Source: an uncultured Dokdonia sp.
GTDB lineage: Bacteria > Bacteroidota > Bacteroidia > Flavobacteriales > Flavobacteriaceae
Assembly (NCBI GenBank): GCA_938002835.1
Contig: CALKZS010000047.1
Coordinates: 1-43,839, forward strand
DNA length: 43,839 bases
Direction of reading: 5' to 3'
Shown: piece after piece, positions 1 through 9,746 of the stretch
How the letters are laid out: every line of letters starts with the position of its first letter
Numbering within the stretch: the stretch's first letter is position 1
Made by a program: the position numbers and the translations under genes
Notes under the pieces: model-generated
What the model saw: the letters and a program-made list of their open reading frames with translations, nothing else
What the model was told of the DNA's origin: nothing
Database searches by the model: none

Positions 1-170
<170 letters not shown>

Positions 171-188
171 TCAGATAAATAAGGTAAT

Positions 189-1529
189 TTATAAAATACC
201 TCTTGCTTTGATCTCTAGATATTTATTGATCGTATTTACCGTGAGATTTTCTGGTTTTGTGAGAATGGTTTGTATACCATATTTTTCAAGTGTTGTGACC
301 ATCACTTTTTTATCATACTCAGACTTTTGTGCTATGGTTTTATGATATACTTCAGGAATGGTAGTTGCTTTTTGGTTAATAAGGGTATCAAGTTCTGTAT
401 TCTCAAAGAAAATAACAACAAGTACGTGTTTTCGCGAAAGCGCTTTTAAATAGGGTAGCTGTCTCTCTAAACCAGAAATATGCTCAAAGTTTGTATATAA
501 TAATAGCAAACTGCGTTGTGAGATCTTGCGTTTTACTTGATTATATAATGTGCCATAATCACTATCTAAAAATTTTGTATTAATATTATATAAAACTTCT
601 AGAATTGTCTGTAAATGTGTTTTTTTACTACTTGCGGGCAGGTGATTTTGTATGGTATTTGCAAAGGTGAGCATCCCTACTTTATCTTTCTTTTTGAGCG
701 CGATATTAGAAAAAGCCAGTGTACTATTAATGGCATAGTCTAATAGGGTGAGACCTTTAAAAGGCATTTTCATTACACGGCTAGCGTCTATAATCGCATA
801 TACAGGTTGTGACTTTTCATCTTGATATTGATTTACCATCAGATTCCCACGCTTTGCAGTGGCTTTCCAATTGATCGTGCGAGCATCATCACCAGGAACA
901 TAGTCTTTAATTTGCTCAAACTCCATTGTATGTCCTATACGACGTATTTTTTTCATTCCTTGCAATGTGAGTTTATTATCAAGCGCAAGGAATGCATATT
1001 TTTTCATCTGTATAAATGAAGGATATACTTTTACCATCTGGTCTTTTTCAAAACGATAGCGACGTTTTACAAGGCTTATTTTTGTGTTTAGATAAATATT
1101 GAGATGTCCAAAGACATATTCACCACGTTCTGTAGGTCTTAAGAAATATGAGAAAGATGCCGATTGCCTTGCAGGTATTGTGATCTCTTTAGAAAAATCT
1201 CTTTTTTGAAACTGTACAGGTATTTCATCTATAATATCTGCATTTATTTGAAATGGATATTTATTGTGAATATGTACCGTGAGTTCATTTGCATCACTGT
1301 TAGAAAACTTCTCAGGAAGAGCGCGCTCTGCTATAATTCTTTTGCTTGCGCGAAAAAGTACTAAGGCATCTATAAAGAAAAGTAACACTAGTGCTAGCAA
1401 CAATAAATTAGTAATACCAAATAACGGATTATACCAAAATGACAATAAATATAATACACCTAAAATTGCCAAACAATGGAATAGCCGTTTGCGTACAAAG
1501 AATTCCTTTATGAATCTGATGATTGCCAA
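189..1529 (-). CDS. DUF58 domain protein of the MoxR/DUF58 locus
   Basis: This 446-residue protein has two N-terminal membrane segments (about residues 18-58), a beta-rich middle, and the DUF58 signature DYVPGDDARTINW at 209-221, followed by a vWA-like C-terminal half. DUF58 proteins pair with MoxR AAA ATPases in a poorly understood membrane-associated chaperone or assembly role. It is the last gene of the operon, starting 4 bases after the MoxR stop. A copy of the dispersed palindrome (428-441) is read in frame as ALSRKH in the C-terminal half. The family is clear; the function is only inferred from the neighbours. Confidence 0.9.
   Translation of the reverse strand: MAIIRFIKEFFVRKRLFHCLAILGVLYLLSFWYNPLFGITNLLLLALVLLFFIDALVLFRASKRIIAERALPEKFSNSDANELTVHIHNKYPFQINADIIDEIPVQFQKRDFSKEITIPARQSASFSYFLRPTERGEYVFGHLNIYLNTKISLVKRRYRFEKDQMVKVYPSFIQMKKYAFLALDNKLTLQGMKKIRRIGHTMEFEQIKDYVPGDDARTINWKATAKRGNLMVNQYQDEKSQPVYAIIDASRVMKMPFKGLTLLDYAINSTLAFSNIALKKKDKVGMLTFANTIQNHLPASSKKTHLQTILEVLYNINTKFLDSDYGTLYNQVKRKISQRSLLLLYTNFEHISGLERQLPYLKALSRKHVLVVIFFENTELDTLINQKATTIPEVYHKTIAQKSEYDKKVMVTTLEKYGIQTILTKPENLTVNTINKYLEIKARGIL
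428..441. repeat. Dispersed palindrome copy (13/14 match)
   Basis: GTTTTCGCGAAAGC differs from GCTTTCGCGAAAGC at one base. It lies inside the DUF58 gene and is read as LSRK. Confidence 0.8.
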
Positions 1530-1533
1530 TGTG

Positions 1534-2610
1534 TTATCTTGGGATTTCTATAGATTGTACAATCATATCGATTACTTGCTCTGTAGTCATACCTTCCATC
1601 TCACGTTCTGGAGAGAGAATAAGGCGGTGACGTAACACGGGAATCACAGCACGTTTTACATCTTCTGGGATTACAAAATCACGCCCAGAGATAGCTGCAA
1701 AGGCTTTAGAGGCATTCATAATGGCAAGTGAAGCACGTGGAGAACCTCCTAAATAGAGATGAGGATGTGTTCTTGTCTTTACTACAATCTCTGCAATATA
1801 GTTTAAGATTTTTTCTTCTATAATTACCTTTTGTGTTTGTGTTCTAAAATGAGCCAATTTTTCTGGATTTAAAACAGCTTTAATAAGACCTTTAGGAGAA
1901 CTTCCTTTGCGTTCGTGATGTGTTTTTAATATTGAAATCTCTTCTTGTAAAGAAGGATAATCTACTTTAATTTTAAATAAGAAACGATCTAATTGTGCTT
2001 CTGGTAACGCATAGGTTCCTTCTTGTTCTACAGGATTTTGCGTGGCAAGTACTACAAAAGGAGGTTGCATTTCATACTTTGTGCCGTCTATGGTAATTTG
2101 ACGTTCTTCCATTGCCTCAAATAGCGCTGCTTGCGTTTTTGCAGGAGCACGGTTAATCTCATCAATGAGTACAATATTAGAAAATATAGGACCTGGTTTA
2201 AATTCAAACTCGCTCGTTTTCATATTGAGAATAGAAGTACCTAACACATCACTGGGCATTAAATCTGGAGTAAATTGTATTCTTCCAAACTCTGTATCAA
2301 GTGTTTTTGCAAATAGTTTTGCTGTTACTGTTTTTGCAATACCTGGCACCCCTTCTATAAGAACGTGTCCGTCAGACAGTAAGGCTACAATTAACAACTC
2401 TATAAACTCTTGTTGGCCTATAATAATTTTAGCGAGTTCTTCTCGTATAGAAGTAGCAGCAGCACTTAGCTCTTCTAATGGAATTCTATTTTGAAAATCC
2501 ATTGTGTTTTCAGACTGCGTTTGAGTACTTTCTGATGTAGGAAGTACATTTTCTGTACCAGTTGTTTCTTCCTTATTATTTTGAGGTTCTTGTGGTGTAT
2601 TCTCGTCCAT
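1534..2610 (-). CDS. MoxR-family AAA+ ATPase
   Basis: The 358 residues start with an acidic, low-complexity tail (1-38), followed by an AAA_3/MoxR core with Walker A GVPGIAKT at about 87-94, Walker B LIDEINRAP at about 147-155, a sensor segment LATQNP, and the C-terminal lid domain. MoxR ATPases act as cytosolic chaperone motors for partners encoded beside them, here DUF58. The start codon overlaps the upstream DUF4350 stop as TAATG, so the two genes are translationally coupled. A downstream Met at residue 37 could also serve as start, but the coupled ATG is preferred. The family assignment is firm; the client protein is unknown. Confidence 0.94.
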   Translation of the reverse strand: MDENTPQEPQNNKEETTGTENVLPTSESTQTQSENTMDFQNRIPLEELSAAATSIREELAKIIIGQQEFIELLIVALLSDGHVLIEGVPGIAKTVTAKLFAKTLDTEFGRIQFTPDLMPSDVLGTSILNMKTSEFEFKPGPIFSNIVLIDEINRAPAKTQAALFEAMEERQITIDGTKYEMQPPFVVLATQNPVEQEGTYALPEAQLDRFLFKIKVDYPSLQEEISILKTHHERKGSSPKGLIKAVLNPEKLAHFRTQTQKVIIEEKILNYIAEIVVKTRTHPHLYLGGSPRASLAIMNASKAFAAISGRDFVIPEDVKRAVIPVLRHRLILSPEREMEGMTTEQVIDMIVQSIEIPR

Positions 2611-3830
2611 TATTTCGAGGTTTTAAAATCTTCTATTCTTTTATTAAGCGTTGTTAAGTCATTTGCAGTTACTATAGACTTATTACGTATGGATACTATA
2701 AAATTGATAAGTAGTTTAGCCTCTTCCAGACTATTGTTACTTTTTCCAGCAAGGTTTGATATAAAAACATCATTTATTTTATTAGTATTGAGCCCATAAT
2801 TACTTCGTATATATTCTAAAAAGTGATTGATCTGATGTGTTGAGATGCTTTTATGATCTTTTTTATCAAGATACATCCCCGCAATTGTTTTGGTAAATGC
2901 GAGTGTTTGGTTAGGCAATGGTTTTACAATAGGAACAGCACGTTGTTTTCTTCTTCCTTCAAAAATAACCCAAAGTAATGTACCAATGATGAGCATATAA
3001 TATGCCCATTTTAAATATCGATTACTAAAAAATACATAGAGCGGACTTGTATAAACAGTTTTTCCATTATTATGATGATTATCCCATAGTAAAACATCAT
3101 TAGTGTCTATATATGAAAGTGCATTTTGTGCATACGTATAGTTGTTTTCACGTAGCATAAAATAATTAGTAAAAGCATCGGGTAATAAGTGGATTATAAT
3201 CTCGCCATCTCCAAAAGGTTGTTTTATGAAATTAACCTTTGGTTCAATAATTTTTGTAGTGTCTTTTGCTTTTGAAAAAGAAAACTCACCCAGAACTTTA
3301 GTATATAAGGTATCTACTTTAGAAAAATAACTTCCATCAATTTCAATATCTAAATAATATGGCAATTCTCTATGTAATTCAGGGTTTACAAGATTAACTA
3401 AAGGTTTATGCTCAAAGTTTTGATATTCGTAAATTGTGTTTATTTCTAAGTTAAGTGTATCCAGAATTGTTTGTCCTATACTTCTAGCACCTATAAAAAT
3501 AGAATTACCTTCTGCTACCCAAGAAAGTAGTTTGTTAGATTCTGCTTCGTCAAAACTTATATAGTTATTTAAGAAAAAGTAAGTACTCTTTTCCAAATCA
3601 TTATCTTCTGATAAAAACTCATAAGGAGGTTTATTTACTTCTTTAAACGTATTAAAAGCCCTCGTATCTTTTAAGGTATTATAAAGTACAAATGTGCCAT
3701 ACGGTATTTTATCAGAACGGGAGTAACTCTGACTCCAGTTTATATCTTCCTGTTTAGAAGATTCCAGATAGACTACAAGTGCAATAGCTGCAATTAATAC
3801 AACTAATATTACCTTAAACGTTTTACTCAT
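2610..3830 (-). CDS. DUF4350 domain membrane protein
   Basis: This 406-residue protein has an N-terminal anchor (about 5-24), an extracytoplasmic domain with the DUF4350 pattern (segment LLSWVAEGNSIFIGARS), a second membrane helix around 270-292 and a cytoplasmic tail rich in helices. DUF4350 proteins resemble glutamine-amidotransferase-like folds without known activity and commonly accompany MoxR/DUF58 genes. The start overlaps the DUF4129 gene by four bases (ATGA), so it belongs to the same operon. The function is unknown; the assignment rests on architecture and context. Confidence 0.8.
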   Translation of the reverse strand: MSKTFKVILVVLIAAIALVVYLESSKQEDINWSQSYSRSDKIPYGTFVLYNTLKDTRAFNTFKEVNKPPYEFLSEDNDLEKSTYFFLNNYISFDEAESNKLLSWVAEGNSIFIGARSIGQTILDTLNLEINTIYEYQNFEHKPLVNLVNPELHRELPYYLDIEIDGSYFSKVDTLYTKVLGEFSFSKAKDTTKIIEPKVNFIKQPFGDGEIIIHLLPDAFTNYFMLRENNYTYAQNALSYIDTNDVLLWDNHHNNGKTVYTSPLYVFFSNRYLKWAYYMLIIGTLLWVIFEGRRKQRAVPIVKPLPNQTLAFTKTIAGMYLDKKDHKSISTHQINHFLEYIRSNYGLNTNKINDVFISNLAGKSNNSLEEAKLLINFIVSIRNKSIVTANDLTTLNKRIEDFKTSK

Positions 3831-4639
3831 ATCTGGTTGTTTAAGGTTTTAAAAGAAGACTCTGCTTTTGTAAAAGCATTTTTATCTACATCAAAATTGC
3901 CATACCATATATAATCATATATATCTGTTACTTTTATAAATTGTTTACGCATTTTGAGATCTGTAATCTCATAGATATAATCGTGATTCGTTTTTTGAAC
4001 TTTCCAGTCTATAAGTTCTTTATTAGTGAGTGATTGTAATAAGAGTAAGTAATAAAAGCGCACTGCAAGACGATAATTACCGTTTGCTAGTGCTTTATCA
4101 ATAAGTTGTTGTAAGTCGTGCCTTTGTATCAAAGCTTCATCGTCAGATAGTAAGGTCTCAGGAGCGTTTATTTTTTCCATCATTAAAGATCCAGTATCTA
4201 TCTTTAAAAATACCCAAACAATAAACCCTATAAATAATACAAGTAATATGTATGGTAAATAACCTATGATAAAAGACAAGATACCTTCTGCAGGGACACC
4301 ATCCAGTAACCAATCAAAAAAACGATAATAAAGGTCACTCAGTTTTCGCTTAAAGCGTGTCCACCAGTTATCTTCAGGCAATTCTTCTTTATAATTAAAA
4401 TCATTATCGCTCTTATAATCTTGTATTTTTTCTTTATCTAGTAACGTAGTGGTTATATCACTGTCGTCATATGATAGTACTTCTCTTGGGTTTTGATATG
4501 TATCAATTATGGGTTGTGTTTCAACTTCTGTTATTTCAAATTCGTCTTGACCTAAATTTTTATCAATTTCTTGTATAGGATATGCTTTCGCGAAAAGCGA
4601 ACACATTACAAACAATAAGAATATTAAAGTTTTATACAT
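3827..4639 (-). CDS. DUF4129 domain membrane protein
   Basis: This 270-residue protein has a signal peptide (1-19, ending SLFAKA), an acidic extracytoplasmic stretch, one membrane helix at about 119-147, and a cytoplasmic C-terminal DUF4129 domain containing NYRLAVRFYYLLLLQSL. DUF4129 is found in MoxR/DUF58/transglutaminase-type operons. A palindrome copy at 4584-4598 encodes the FAKA end of the signal peptide, so the repeat forms the probable signal-peptidase site. It starts 2 bases after the upstream membrane-protein gene. The function is unknown. Confidence 0.8.
   Translation of the reverse strand: MYKTLIFLLFVMCSLFAKAYPIQEIDKNLGQDEFEITEVETQPIIDTYQNPREVLSYDDSDITTTLLDKEKIQDYKSDNDFNYKEELPEDNWWTRFKRKLSDLYYRFFDWLLDGVPAEGILSFIIGYLPYILLVLFIGFIVWVFLKIDTGSLMMEKINAPETLLSDDEALIQRHDLQQLIDKALANGNYRLAVRFYYLLLLQSLTNKELIDWKVQKTNHDYIYEITDLKMRKQFIKVTDIYDYIWYGNFDVDKNAFTKAESSFKTLNNQI
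4584..4598. repeat. Dispersed palindrome copy with one inserted A
   Basis: GCTTTCGCGAAAAGC is the consensus plus one A. It encodes FAKA at the end of the DUF4129 protein's signal peptide. Confidence 0.75.
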
Positions 4640-4641
4640 TT

Positions 4642-5574
4642 TTATATTCCTATCTGATCTACTTGATTAAGACTTCCAGACTGTGTTTTACGTTCACTTA
4701 AATTAAAATAAATGAAGTTGATACATACAGCTAGGATTACATATAAAATATAACCAGCTGCAGAAGCAATTGTTTGCAGTACTAGATAAACACCATCAAA
4801 TAAATCGGCAGGATTACTAATAGAACCTGTTTGGATAGAAGAAAAGGTTTTTATAAATGTATATATTACAACTGGTATTTGAAATACTGAGCTTATGAGC
4901 CCAACAAGAATACCAATAATTATCAAAGTAAAAAAAGTGATCCACCATTCGTCTTTGATAAGTTTTCCGCTTTTTTTAAAGCTACTAGTTAAGGTAGCAC
5001 CTTCTTCATTAATTAAAACAGGATATATTACTGTAAATCTAACGTAGAAGTATGCCATAGCTACTAATGTTATCATTATAAATAAAAGGCCTAATGGCCA
5101 TATTCCAGAACTAAAACTATAAAAAACTAATATAAGAGGTATAAAAATGATAGCTAATATTATAAGGGCATTTAAAAAAGATAACCCTATAAGAGATCCT
5201 ATCTTATTTTTAATTTTATCAGATATTGAAGTAGTATCTGGGACATCTCCTTTTTCTATATATGCTTTCATATATTCAGAAACACTTCCATATAACATTG
5301 CATTATAGATAAGTACTGTTATAGTTAAGGCAATTAGACTTATAATAATTTCTGTTATATTCTCACCAGAAGAATTAATTCTTGTAAAGTCAAGACCTGA
5401 ACTATTTTTTGCATAAAATCCAGCAGCAACAAGAAGTATTATAAATGGAATACTACACGTGCGTATTAATACAGAGAATAAGGGTTTAATATTGCGGCGT
5501 AAGAATGTAAAAGTATCACCTATAATACTTCCCAGTTCTCTTTTTTTTCTTAATATAATTGGAGCTTTATTCAT
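4642..5574 (-). CDS. Polytopic membrane protein of unknown function in the MoxR operon
   Basis: The 310 residues carry about six predicted membrane segments (roughly 35-55, 74-95, 130-160, 162-180, 215-245 and 270-295) separated by short polar loops. I recognise no catalytic motif. The start ATG follows immediately after the SpoIIM-like stop, and the stop is 2 bases before the DUF4129 start, so it is part of the operon. Homologues at this position in other Bacteroidota MoxR loci are also uncharacterised membrane proteins. A role in membrane assembly is conjecture from context. Confidence 0.75.
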   Translation of the reverse strand: MNKAPIILRKKRELGSIIGDTFTFLRRNIKPLFSVLIRTCSIPFIILLVAAGFYAKNSSGLDFTRINSSGENITEIIISLIALTITVLIYNAMLYGSVSEYMKAYIEKGDVPDTTSISDKIKNKIGSLIGLSFLNALIILAIIFIPLILVFYSFSSGIWPLGLLFIMITLVAMAYFYVRFTVIYPVLINEEGATLTSSFKKSGKLIKDEWWITFFTLIIIGILVGLISSVFQIPVVIYTFIKTFSSIQTGSISNPADLFDGVYLVLQTIASAAGYILYVILAVCINFIYFNLSERKTQSGSLNQVDQIGI

Positions 5575-6570
5575 TTAATATATCTCTTCTATGTTGGGAA
5601 TTAAAGCAAGTCTTGCAACTTCTTCTTTATGTTTTTTTATTGGGTAATAGACGTAATAAAATAATATGATAGCTAGGGAGGTTGCGATGATAAGAATTGC
5701 AAGCCAGTCTGGCATTTCAGTATGTCTAGTTACAAATCCTTCTAAAAATCCAGCGATTATAAATAGAGGAACTGTACTTACTACGATTTTTAATCCATTT
5801 TTCATTCCTCTTTTAAAAGATGCTAAGCGTGTGTATGTATTGGGAAATAAAATAGAATTTCCTAAAACCATACCAGCACAACCAGCTATAATAATAACAG
5901 AGATTTCAATAGTACCGTGTATCCAGATAGTACGAATAGATTCCCAGCCTACACCTTGTTCAAAAAAGAAATATTGAAAACTGCCCACCATAATAGCATT
6001 TTGCATAATGATATACAAAGAACCTATAGTAAGTAACATCCCGTATATAAAAGCATAAAATGCTACTTTTACATTATTTATAGTAATACCTAAAAACATA
6101 TTAAGTTCTCCTTGTTCTTTATAAACTCCCATAGGATCACCTTGTTCTATGTTATCTAATGTCATATTAACATATCGATCACCTAAAATAGCTCTCACAA
6201 AAGTACCATCGCTGGCTGCACTATATGCACCAATAAGGCTAAATAATAAAAATGTAAGAAACGCTATCAAAAGTTGTTTTTGATATTGATACATTATTAA
6301 CGGAAACTCTTCGGTAAAAAAAGTAATAAAACGTTTACTAGACTCTCGCTTAGTTTTATAAATGATAGAATGTGATTGTGATGCGAGATGATTTAAATAT
6401 TCTAATGTCTTAGATTGAGGGTAAAAAGTCTGGGCATAGCTCAAGTGATCAGTCACTTCCATATATAGGCTAGCTAATTTATCTGGGGGTATTTGATCTT
6501 TGTTAATCAAAACACTTTCAAAAGTTAACCATTTATCCTTATTTTGCTTCACAAAAGCAGCTTCACGCAT
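5575..6570 (-). CDS. SpoIIM-like (stage II sporulation protein M family) membrane protein
   Basis: The 331-residue product begins MREAAFVKQNKDKWLTFESV, with ATG at 6570. A longer frame upstream would cross the divergent promoter gap and reads as low-quality sequence, so I reject that start. A soluble N-terminal third is followed by five or six membrane helices, with the family motif IWIHGTIEISVIIIAGCAG. SpoIIM-like proteins in non-sporulating Bacteroidota sit with RDD and MoxR genes; a link to membrane stress or envelope remodelling is inferred. It heads the minus-strand operon, 38 bases from the divergent RDD gene. Confidence 0.87.
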   Translation of the reverse strand: MREAAFVKQNKDKWLTFESVLINKDQIPPDKLASLYMEVTDHLSYAQTFYPQSKTLEYLNHLASQSHSIIYKTKRESSKRFITFFTEEFPLIMYQYQKQLLIAFLTFLLFSLIGAYSAASDGTFVRAILGDRYVNMTLDNIEQGDPMGVYKEQGELNMFLGITINNVKVAFYAFIYGMLLTIGSLYIIMQNAIMVGSFQYFFFEQGVGWESIRTIWIHGTIEISVIIIAGCAGMVLGNSILFPNTYTRLASFKRGMKNGLKIVVSTVPLFIIAGFLEGFVTRHTEMPDWLAILIIATSLAIILFYYVYYPIKKHKEEVARLALIPNIEEIY

Positions 6571-6608
6571 TCCTCTTAAAATTATAATTAGGTAAAGAAA
6601 AAGAATAT

Positions 6609-7331
6609 ATGGATAACTTTCAAATAGAAACCGCTCAAAATGTAAGTATTTTTCAAAATGTTGCAGGTATAGGTGAACGCATTCTAGCATTTATAATAGA
6701 TTTTGTGATTATTGTAGCATATTGGTTTTTATCTATATTTCTTATTGTACGGTTTGGTCTTGATAGTAATGATTCAGGAGATATATGGACATTTTATTTA
6801 ATTATGGGACTTCCTATATTTTTATATTATCTTTTATTTGAAACTTTTTGGGATGGAAAAACACCTGGAAAAGCAGCTATGAAGTTAAAAGTTGTAAAAT
6901 TAGATGGCTCAAAACCAGGATTTGGTAGTTATTTTGTGAGATGGATTATGCGTATAGTAGATGTTTCATTAACAACTGGAGGGATAGCGGTAGTGAGTAT
7001 TCTTATGAGTGAGCGTGGGCAGCGACTAGGTGATATAGCAGCTGGAACAACTGTAATATCAGAAAGAAAACGTGTGAGCCTCTCCGATAGTCTTCTAATA
7101 GACATCCCTGAAAGTTACATACCTACATATCCTCAAGTAACAGTTTTTAATGATAAAGACGTACAGCTCATTAAAACGCTTTTTACTGATGCAAAAAGAG
7201 ATGGTAATCATAATGTCATTATTAAATTGGCTGACAGGCTTAAAGATAAAATGGATGTAACTCCAGAGGAAACTAATATTTCTTTTGTAGAAAGAGTTTT
7301 AGCAGATTATAACTATTACACGCAGAAATAA
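6609..7331 (+). CDS. RDD family membrane protein
   Basis: The 240-residue protein contains an RDD domain (about 15-150) with GERILAFIIDF near the start, the TPGKAAMKLKVV segment, and QRLGDIAAGTTVI after the last membrane helix. A soluble C-terminal region of about 90 residues follows. RDD proteins are small membrane proteins, some implicated in ion exchange; the substrate here is unknown. It is transcribed away from the SpoIIM-like operon across a 38-base gap and ends in a strong hairpin terminator. Family and start are clear. Confidence 0.9.
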   Translation: MDNFQIETAQNVSIFQNVAGIGERILAFIIDFVIIVAYWFLSIFLIVRFGLDSNDSGDIWTFYLIMGLPIFLYYLLFETFWDGKTPGKAAMKLKVVKLDGSKPGFGSYFVRWIMRIVDVSLTTGGIAVVSILMSERGQRLGDIAAGTTVISERKRVSLSDSLLIDIPESYIPTYPQVTVFNDKDVQLIKTLFTDAKRDGNHNVIIKLADRLKDKMDVTPEETNISFVERVLADYNYYTQK

Positions 7332-7354
7332 CTTTAGTTGTGATTATAAAAAAT

Positions 7355-7384
7355 AAAAAGTTCTCATATGAGAACCTTTTATTT
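7355..7384 (+). terminator. Intrinsic terminator after the RDD gene
   Basis: A perfect 16-base palindrome GTTCTCATATGAGAAC (7360-7375) is flanked by an A-run before and a CCTTTTATTT tract after. It starts about 25 bases past the RDD stop. Confidence 0.8.
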
Positions 7385-7574
7385 ATATATAGACTCTTAA
7401 TTTATTATTTATAGGATTAAAATATTTTAAAGGCTAATTCAAATAATTATAAAAACTATAGTAACATTAATGAAGACTACTATATATAAGACGTTATTTT
7501 TTGTCTAAGGTTACATTTCTCTTTAAATTTTAACGTTTTTTAACTGTATTTTTGATGAAATATAAATAAAGACA

Positions 7575-7602
7575 AAATCCCAAGACGTACGTCTTGGGAT
7601 TT
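7575..7602. repeat. 28-base perfect palindrome
   Basis: AAATCCCAAGACGT is followed directly by its reverse complement ACGTCTTGGGATTT. It could be a protein-binding site or a hairpin ending a short transcript from either side; T-runs beyond it are weak. Confidence 0.7.
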
Positions 7603-7605
7603 CTA

Positions 7606-7674
7606 GTTAGACAAAATTTTCAATAACACTAACCATCAAAGCGTCCCATTGAACTGGGATAAAACTCGTCTAAC
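7606..7674. ncRNA. Candidate structured RNA (nested inverted repeats)
   Basis: An outer pair GTTAGAC (7606-7612) and GTCTAAC (7668-7674) encloses an inner hairpin TCCCA (7644-7648), TTGAAC, TGGGA (7655-7659). The inner arms repeat the TCCCA/TGGGA of the palindrome just upstream. I recognise no known RNA family, and transcription is not shown. The strand is ambiguous because the arms are symmetric. Confidence 0.3.
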
Positions 7675-7749
7675 AACAAGTTAACTTATTATATAGACGA
7701 CCCAAAATTAAAATAGTTACATAGTTATTATTATTTTTAACTTTACCTT

Positions 7750-8133
7750 ATGATAAAACCTACATTAGTACTAGGAGCTTCTTTAAAACCTACACGATAT
7801 TCTTATAAGGCAATCTTAAGATTGAAATCTTCGGGATATGCTATAAAAGCAATAGGTCTAAGAGATGGGTTAGTGGCAGAAGTAAAAATTATTCCTTTTA
7901 AAAAAGCGCTAGAGGACTCACAATTTTTTAACAAAAAAATTCATACAATTACCCTTTATTTAAATCCTACAAGACAACAAGCTTACTATGATTTTATACT
8001 AAAAGTAGCTCCAAAAAGAGTCATTTTTAATCCTGGAACAGAAAATCCAGCATTATATGTTTTGTTGGAAAGAAACAATATAGAAGTAGAAATAGCTTGT
8101 ACACTTGTATTACTGGCAACCAATCAATATTAA
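7750..8133 (+). CDS. CoA-binding domain protein (YccU-like)
   Basis: The 127-residue protein is a single Rossmann-like CoA_binding_2 domain: LVLGASLKPTRYSYKA at the N-terminus forms the nucleotide loop, and VIFNPGTENP lies in the C-terminal half. Such proteins bind CoA or related nucleotides in the cytosol, and their physiological role is unclear. It stands alone, converging on the symporter gene, with only a palindrome copy in the 44-base gap between them. Length and motifs agree with the family. Confidence 0.88.
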   Translation: MIKPTLVLGASLKPTRYSYKAILRLKSSGYAIKAIGLRDGLVAEVKIIPFKKALEDSQFFNKKIHTITLYLNPTRQQAYYDFILKVAPKRVIFNPGTENPALYVLLERNNIEVEIACTLVLLATNQY

Positions 8134-8150
8134 TTTTTTAAAAGTTATTT

Positions 8151-8164
8151 TCTTTCGCGAAAGC
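8151..8164. repeat. Dispersed palindrome copy (13/14) between convergent genes
   Basis: TCTTTCGCGAAAGC occupies the short gap between the convergent CoA-binding and symporter genes, where it could also act as a weak terminator stem. Confidence 0.8.
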
Positions 8165-8177
8165 GTACTTACTATAT

Positions 8178-9641
8178 TTACAATGCTTTTTTCTTAATCA
8201 AGAACATTCCTATAAAGGTGAGGAAGCCATTAATGACTAGTAATTCATACCCTATAACATATCCACCTATTCTTTCTGGAGAAATATTTCCTATAACAAA
8301 ACTAAGTAAGGCAGAGACTGTAGCAACAATCCATACGTATTGATCTTTAACTTTATACTTTGTTAATATCCCAAATCCAAAAAGTCCTAATAAAGGCCCG
8401 TAAGTATACCCTGCTACCGTAAGTAGTTTATCTATAACGGTACTATCATTTAAAGCATTAAAAATAAGAACTACAATGACTAGTAATACAGACATCCCAA
8501 TATGAACTTGTTTACGTGTTTTCTTTTGCGAGTTTTCTGGTTTTTTATCGATATTTAAAAAATCTATAGAAAAAGAAGTAGTAAGTCCAGTAAGCGCACT
8601 ATCTGCACTAGAATATGCTGCTGCTATAAGACCTAATAAAAAAATGACACCTATGGAAATACCTAAACCACCATTGAGTGCTATTTCTGGAAATAATAGA
8701 TCTGTACGCATTTTTTCATCAAGTACTGGCACTTCAATGTCCATTTTGTTTGAGTAGATAAATAGCAGCGCTCCCAGTAGTAGAAATAAAAAGTTTACAA
8801 TAATAAGTACTAAGCTAAATGAGATCACATTTTTTTGAGCATCTTTAAGAGAAGGACAGGTTAAGTTTTTTTGCATCATATCCTGATCTAGTCCTGTCAT
8901 ACAGATCGTAACAAACATACCTCCTAGAAAAGATTTGATAAAATGACCTTTAGAAAACCAATCATCTGCAAAGATGATTCTGCTATAATTTTCTAATTCG
9001 CTAGAGGCTATAAATTCAGAAAATGACCAACCTATTTTATCATTTATGAGGTAAATAGAAGTCCCTACAGCAAGAAGCATAAACAAGGTTTGTAGGGTGT
9101 CTGTCCATACAATGGTTTTAATACCTCCTTTAAATGTATATAGCCATATCATAGTAACAGATAATATCACTGTTATCCAGAAAGGAATGTCATAACTATC
9201 AAAAACAAAGTATTGTAATACAATAGCAACAAGATATACTCTAAAACTTGCACCTAATAATCTTGATATAAAAAAGAAAACAGCACCTGTTTTATGAGCT
9301 ACACGTCCAAAACGTGATTCTAAATACTCATAAATAGAAGTGACATTAAGTCTGTAATAAATGGGAAGTAATACATATGCAATCACAAAATAACCAACGG
9401 TATATCCAAGAACTACTTGAAAATAACCAAATTGCCCTTCTTCAACAGCTCCTGGGACAGAAATAAAAGTAACACCAGATAATGAAACACCTATCATTCC
9501 AAACGCCACTAAATACCAAGGTGATTTTTTGCCAGCTTTAAAAAAGTCTGCATTAGAATCTTCTTTGCCAGTAAAATAACTAATGAGTATTAAGACACCA
9601 AAGTAGCCTGCTATGAGCAGTAAAATATGAAGTGGTTGCAT
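8178..9641 (-). CDS. Sodium:solute symporter (SSS/SLC5 family)
   Basis: The 487-residue protein has about 13 membrane helices and the SSS hallmarks: [20 protein letters not shown] after helix 1, [14 protein letters not shown] in helix 2, and a Na+-site region [22 protein letters not shown] in helix 8 or 9. These transporters couple inward Na+ flow to uptake of sugars, amino acids or carboxylates; the substrate cannot be read from sequence. The gene is 105 bases from the permease gene upstream on the same strand, so it is probably a separate unit. The family call is firm. Confidence 0.93.
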   Translation of the reverse strand: MQPLHILLLIAGYFGVLILISYFTGKEDSNADFFKAGKKSPWYLVAFGMIGVSLSGVTFISVPGAVEEGQFGYFQVVLGYTVGYFVIAYVLLPIYYRLNVTSIYEYLESRFGRVAHKTGAVFFFISRLLGASFRVYLVAIVLQYFVFDSYDIPFWITVILSVTMIWLYTFKGGIKTIVWTDTLQTLFMLLAVGTSIYLINDKIGWSFSEFIASSELENYSRIIFADDWFSKGHFIKSFLGGMFVTICMTGLDQDMMQKNLTCPSLKDAQKNVISFSLVLIIVNFLFLLLGALLFIYSNKMDIEVPVLDEKMRTDLLFPEIALNGGLGISIGVIFLLGLIAAAYSSADSALTGLTTSFSIDFLNIDKKPENSQKKTRKQVHIGMSVLLVIVVLIFNALNDSTVIDKLLTVAGYTYGPLLGLFGFGILTKYKVKDQYVWIVATVSALLSFVIGNISPERIGGYVIGYELLVINGFLTFIGMFLIKKKAL

Positions 9642-9746
9642 AGACGTAATAATTAATTACTACGAATATATAGTTTTAATGAGATAGACAGGTTTTTTAA
9701 AAATAAAAATCAGTTCTATATCATTAGATTTTTAATAAACACTGTA

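Larger units (their letters stand above)
7385..7749. other. Gene-free interval with secondary-structure signals
   Basis: No coding frame is convincing here. The left half is plain AT-rich DNA. The right half holds a 28-base perfect palindrome and a nested pair of inverted repeats, listed separately. It separates the RDD terminator from the CoA-binding gene. Confidence 0.6.

Noticed and set aside
6571-6690. Longer start for the SpoIIM-like gene
   Set aside because: It would enter the coding region of the divergent RDD gene; MREAAFVKQN at 6570 is the family-type start.
8151-8164. Palindrome as a dedicated terminator or restriction-site artefact
   Set aside because: The same 14-mer occurs mainly inside coding sequences, so termination cannot be its general role here.
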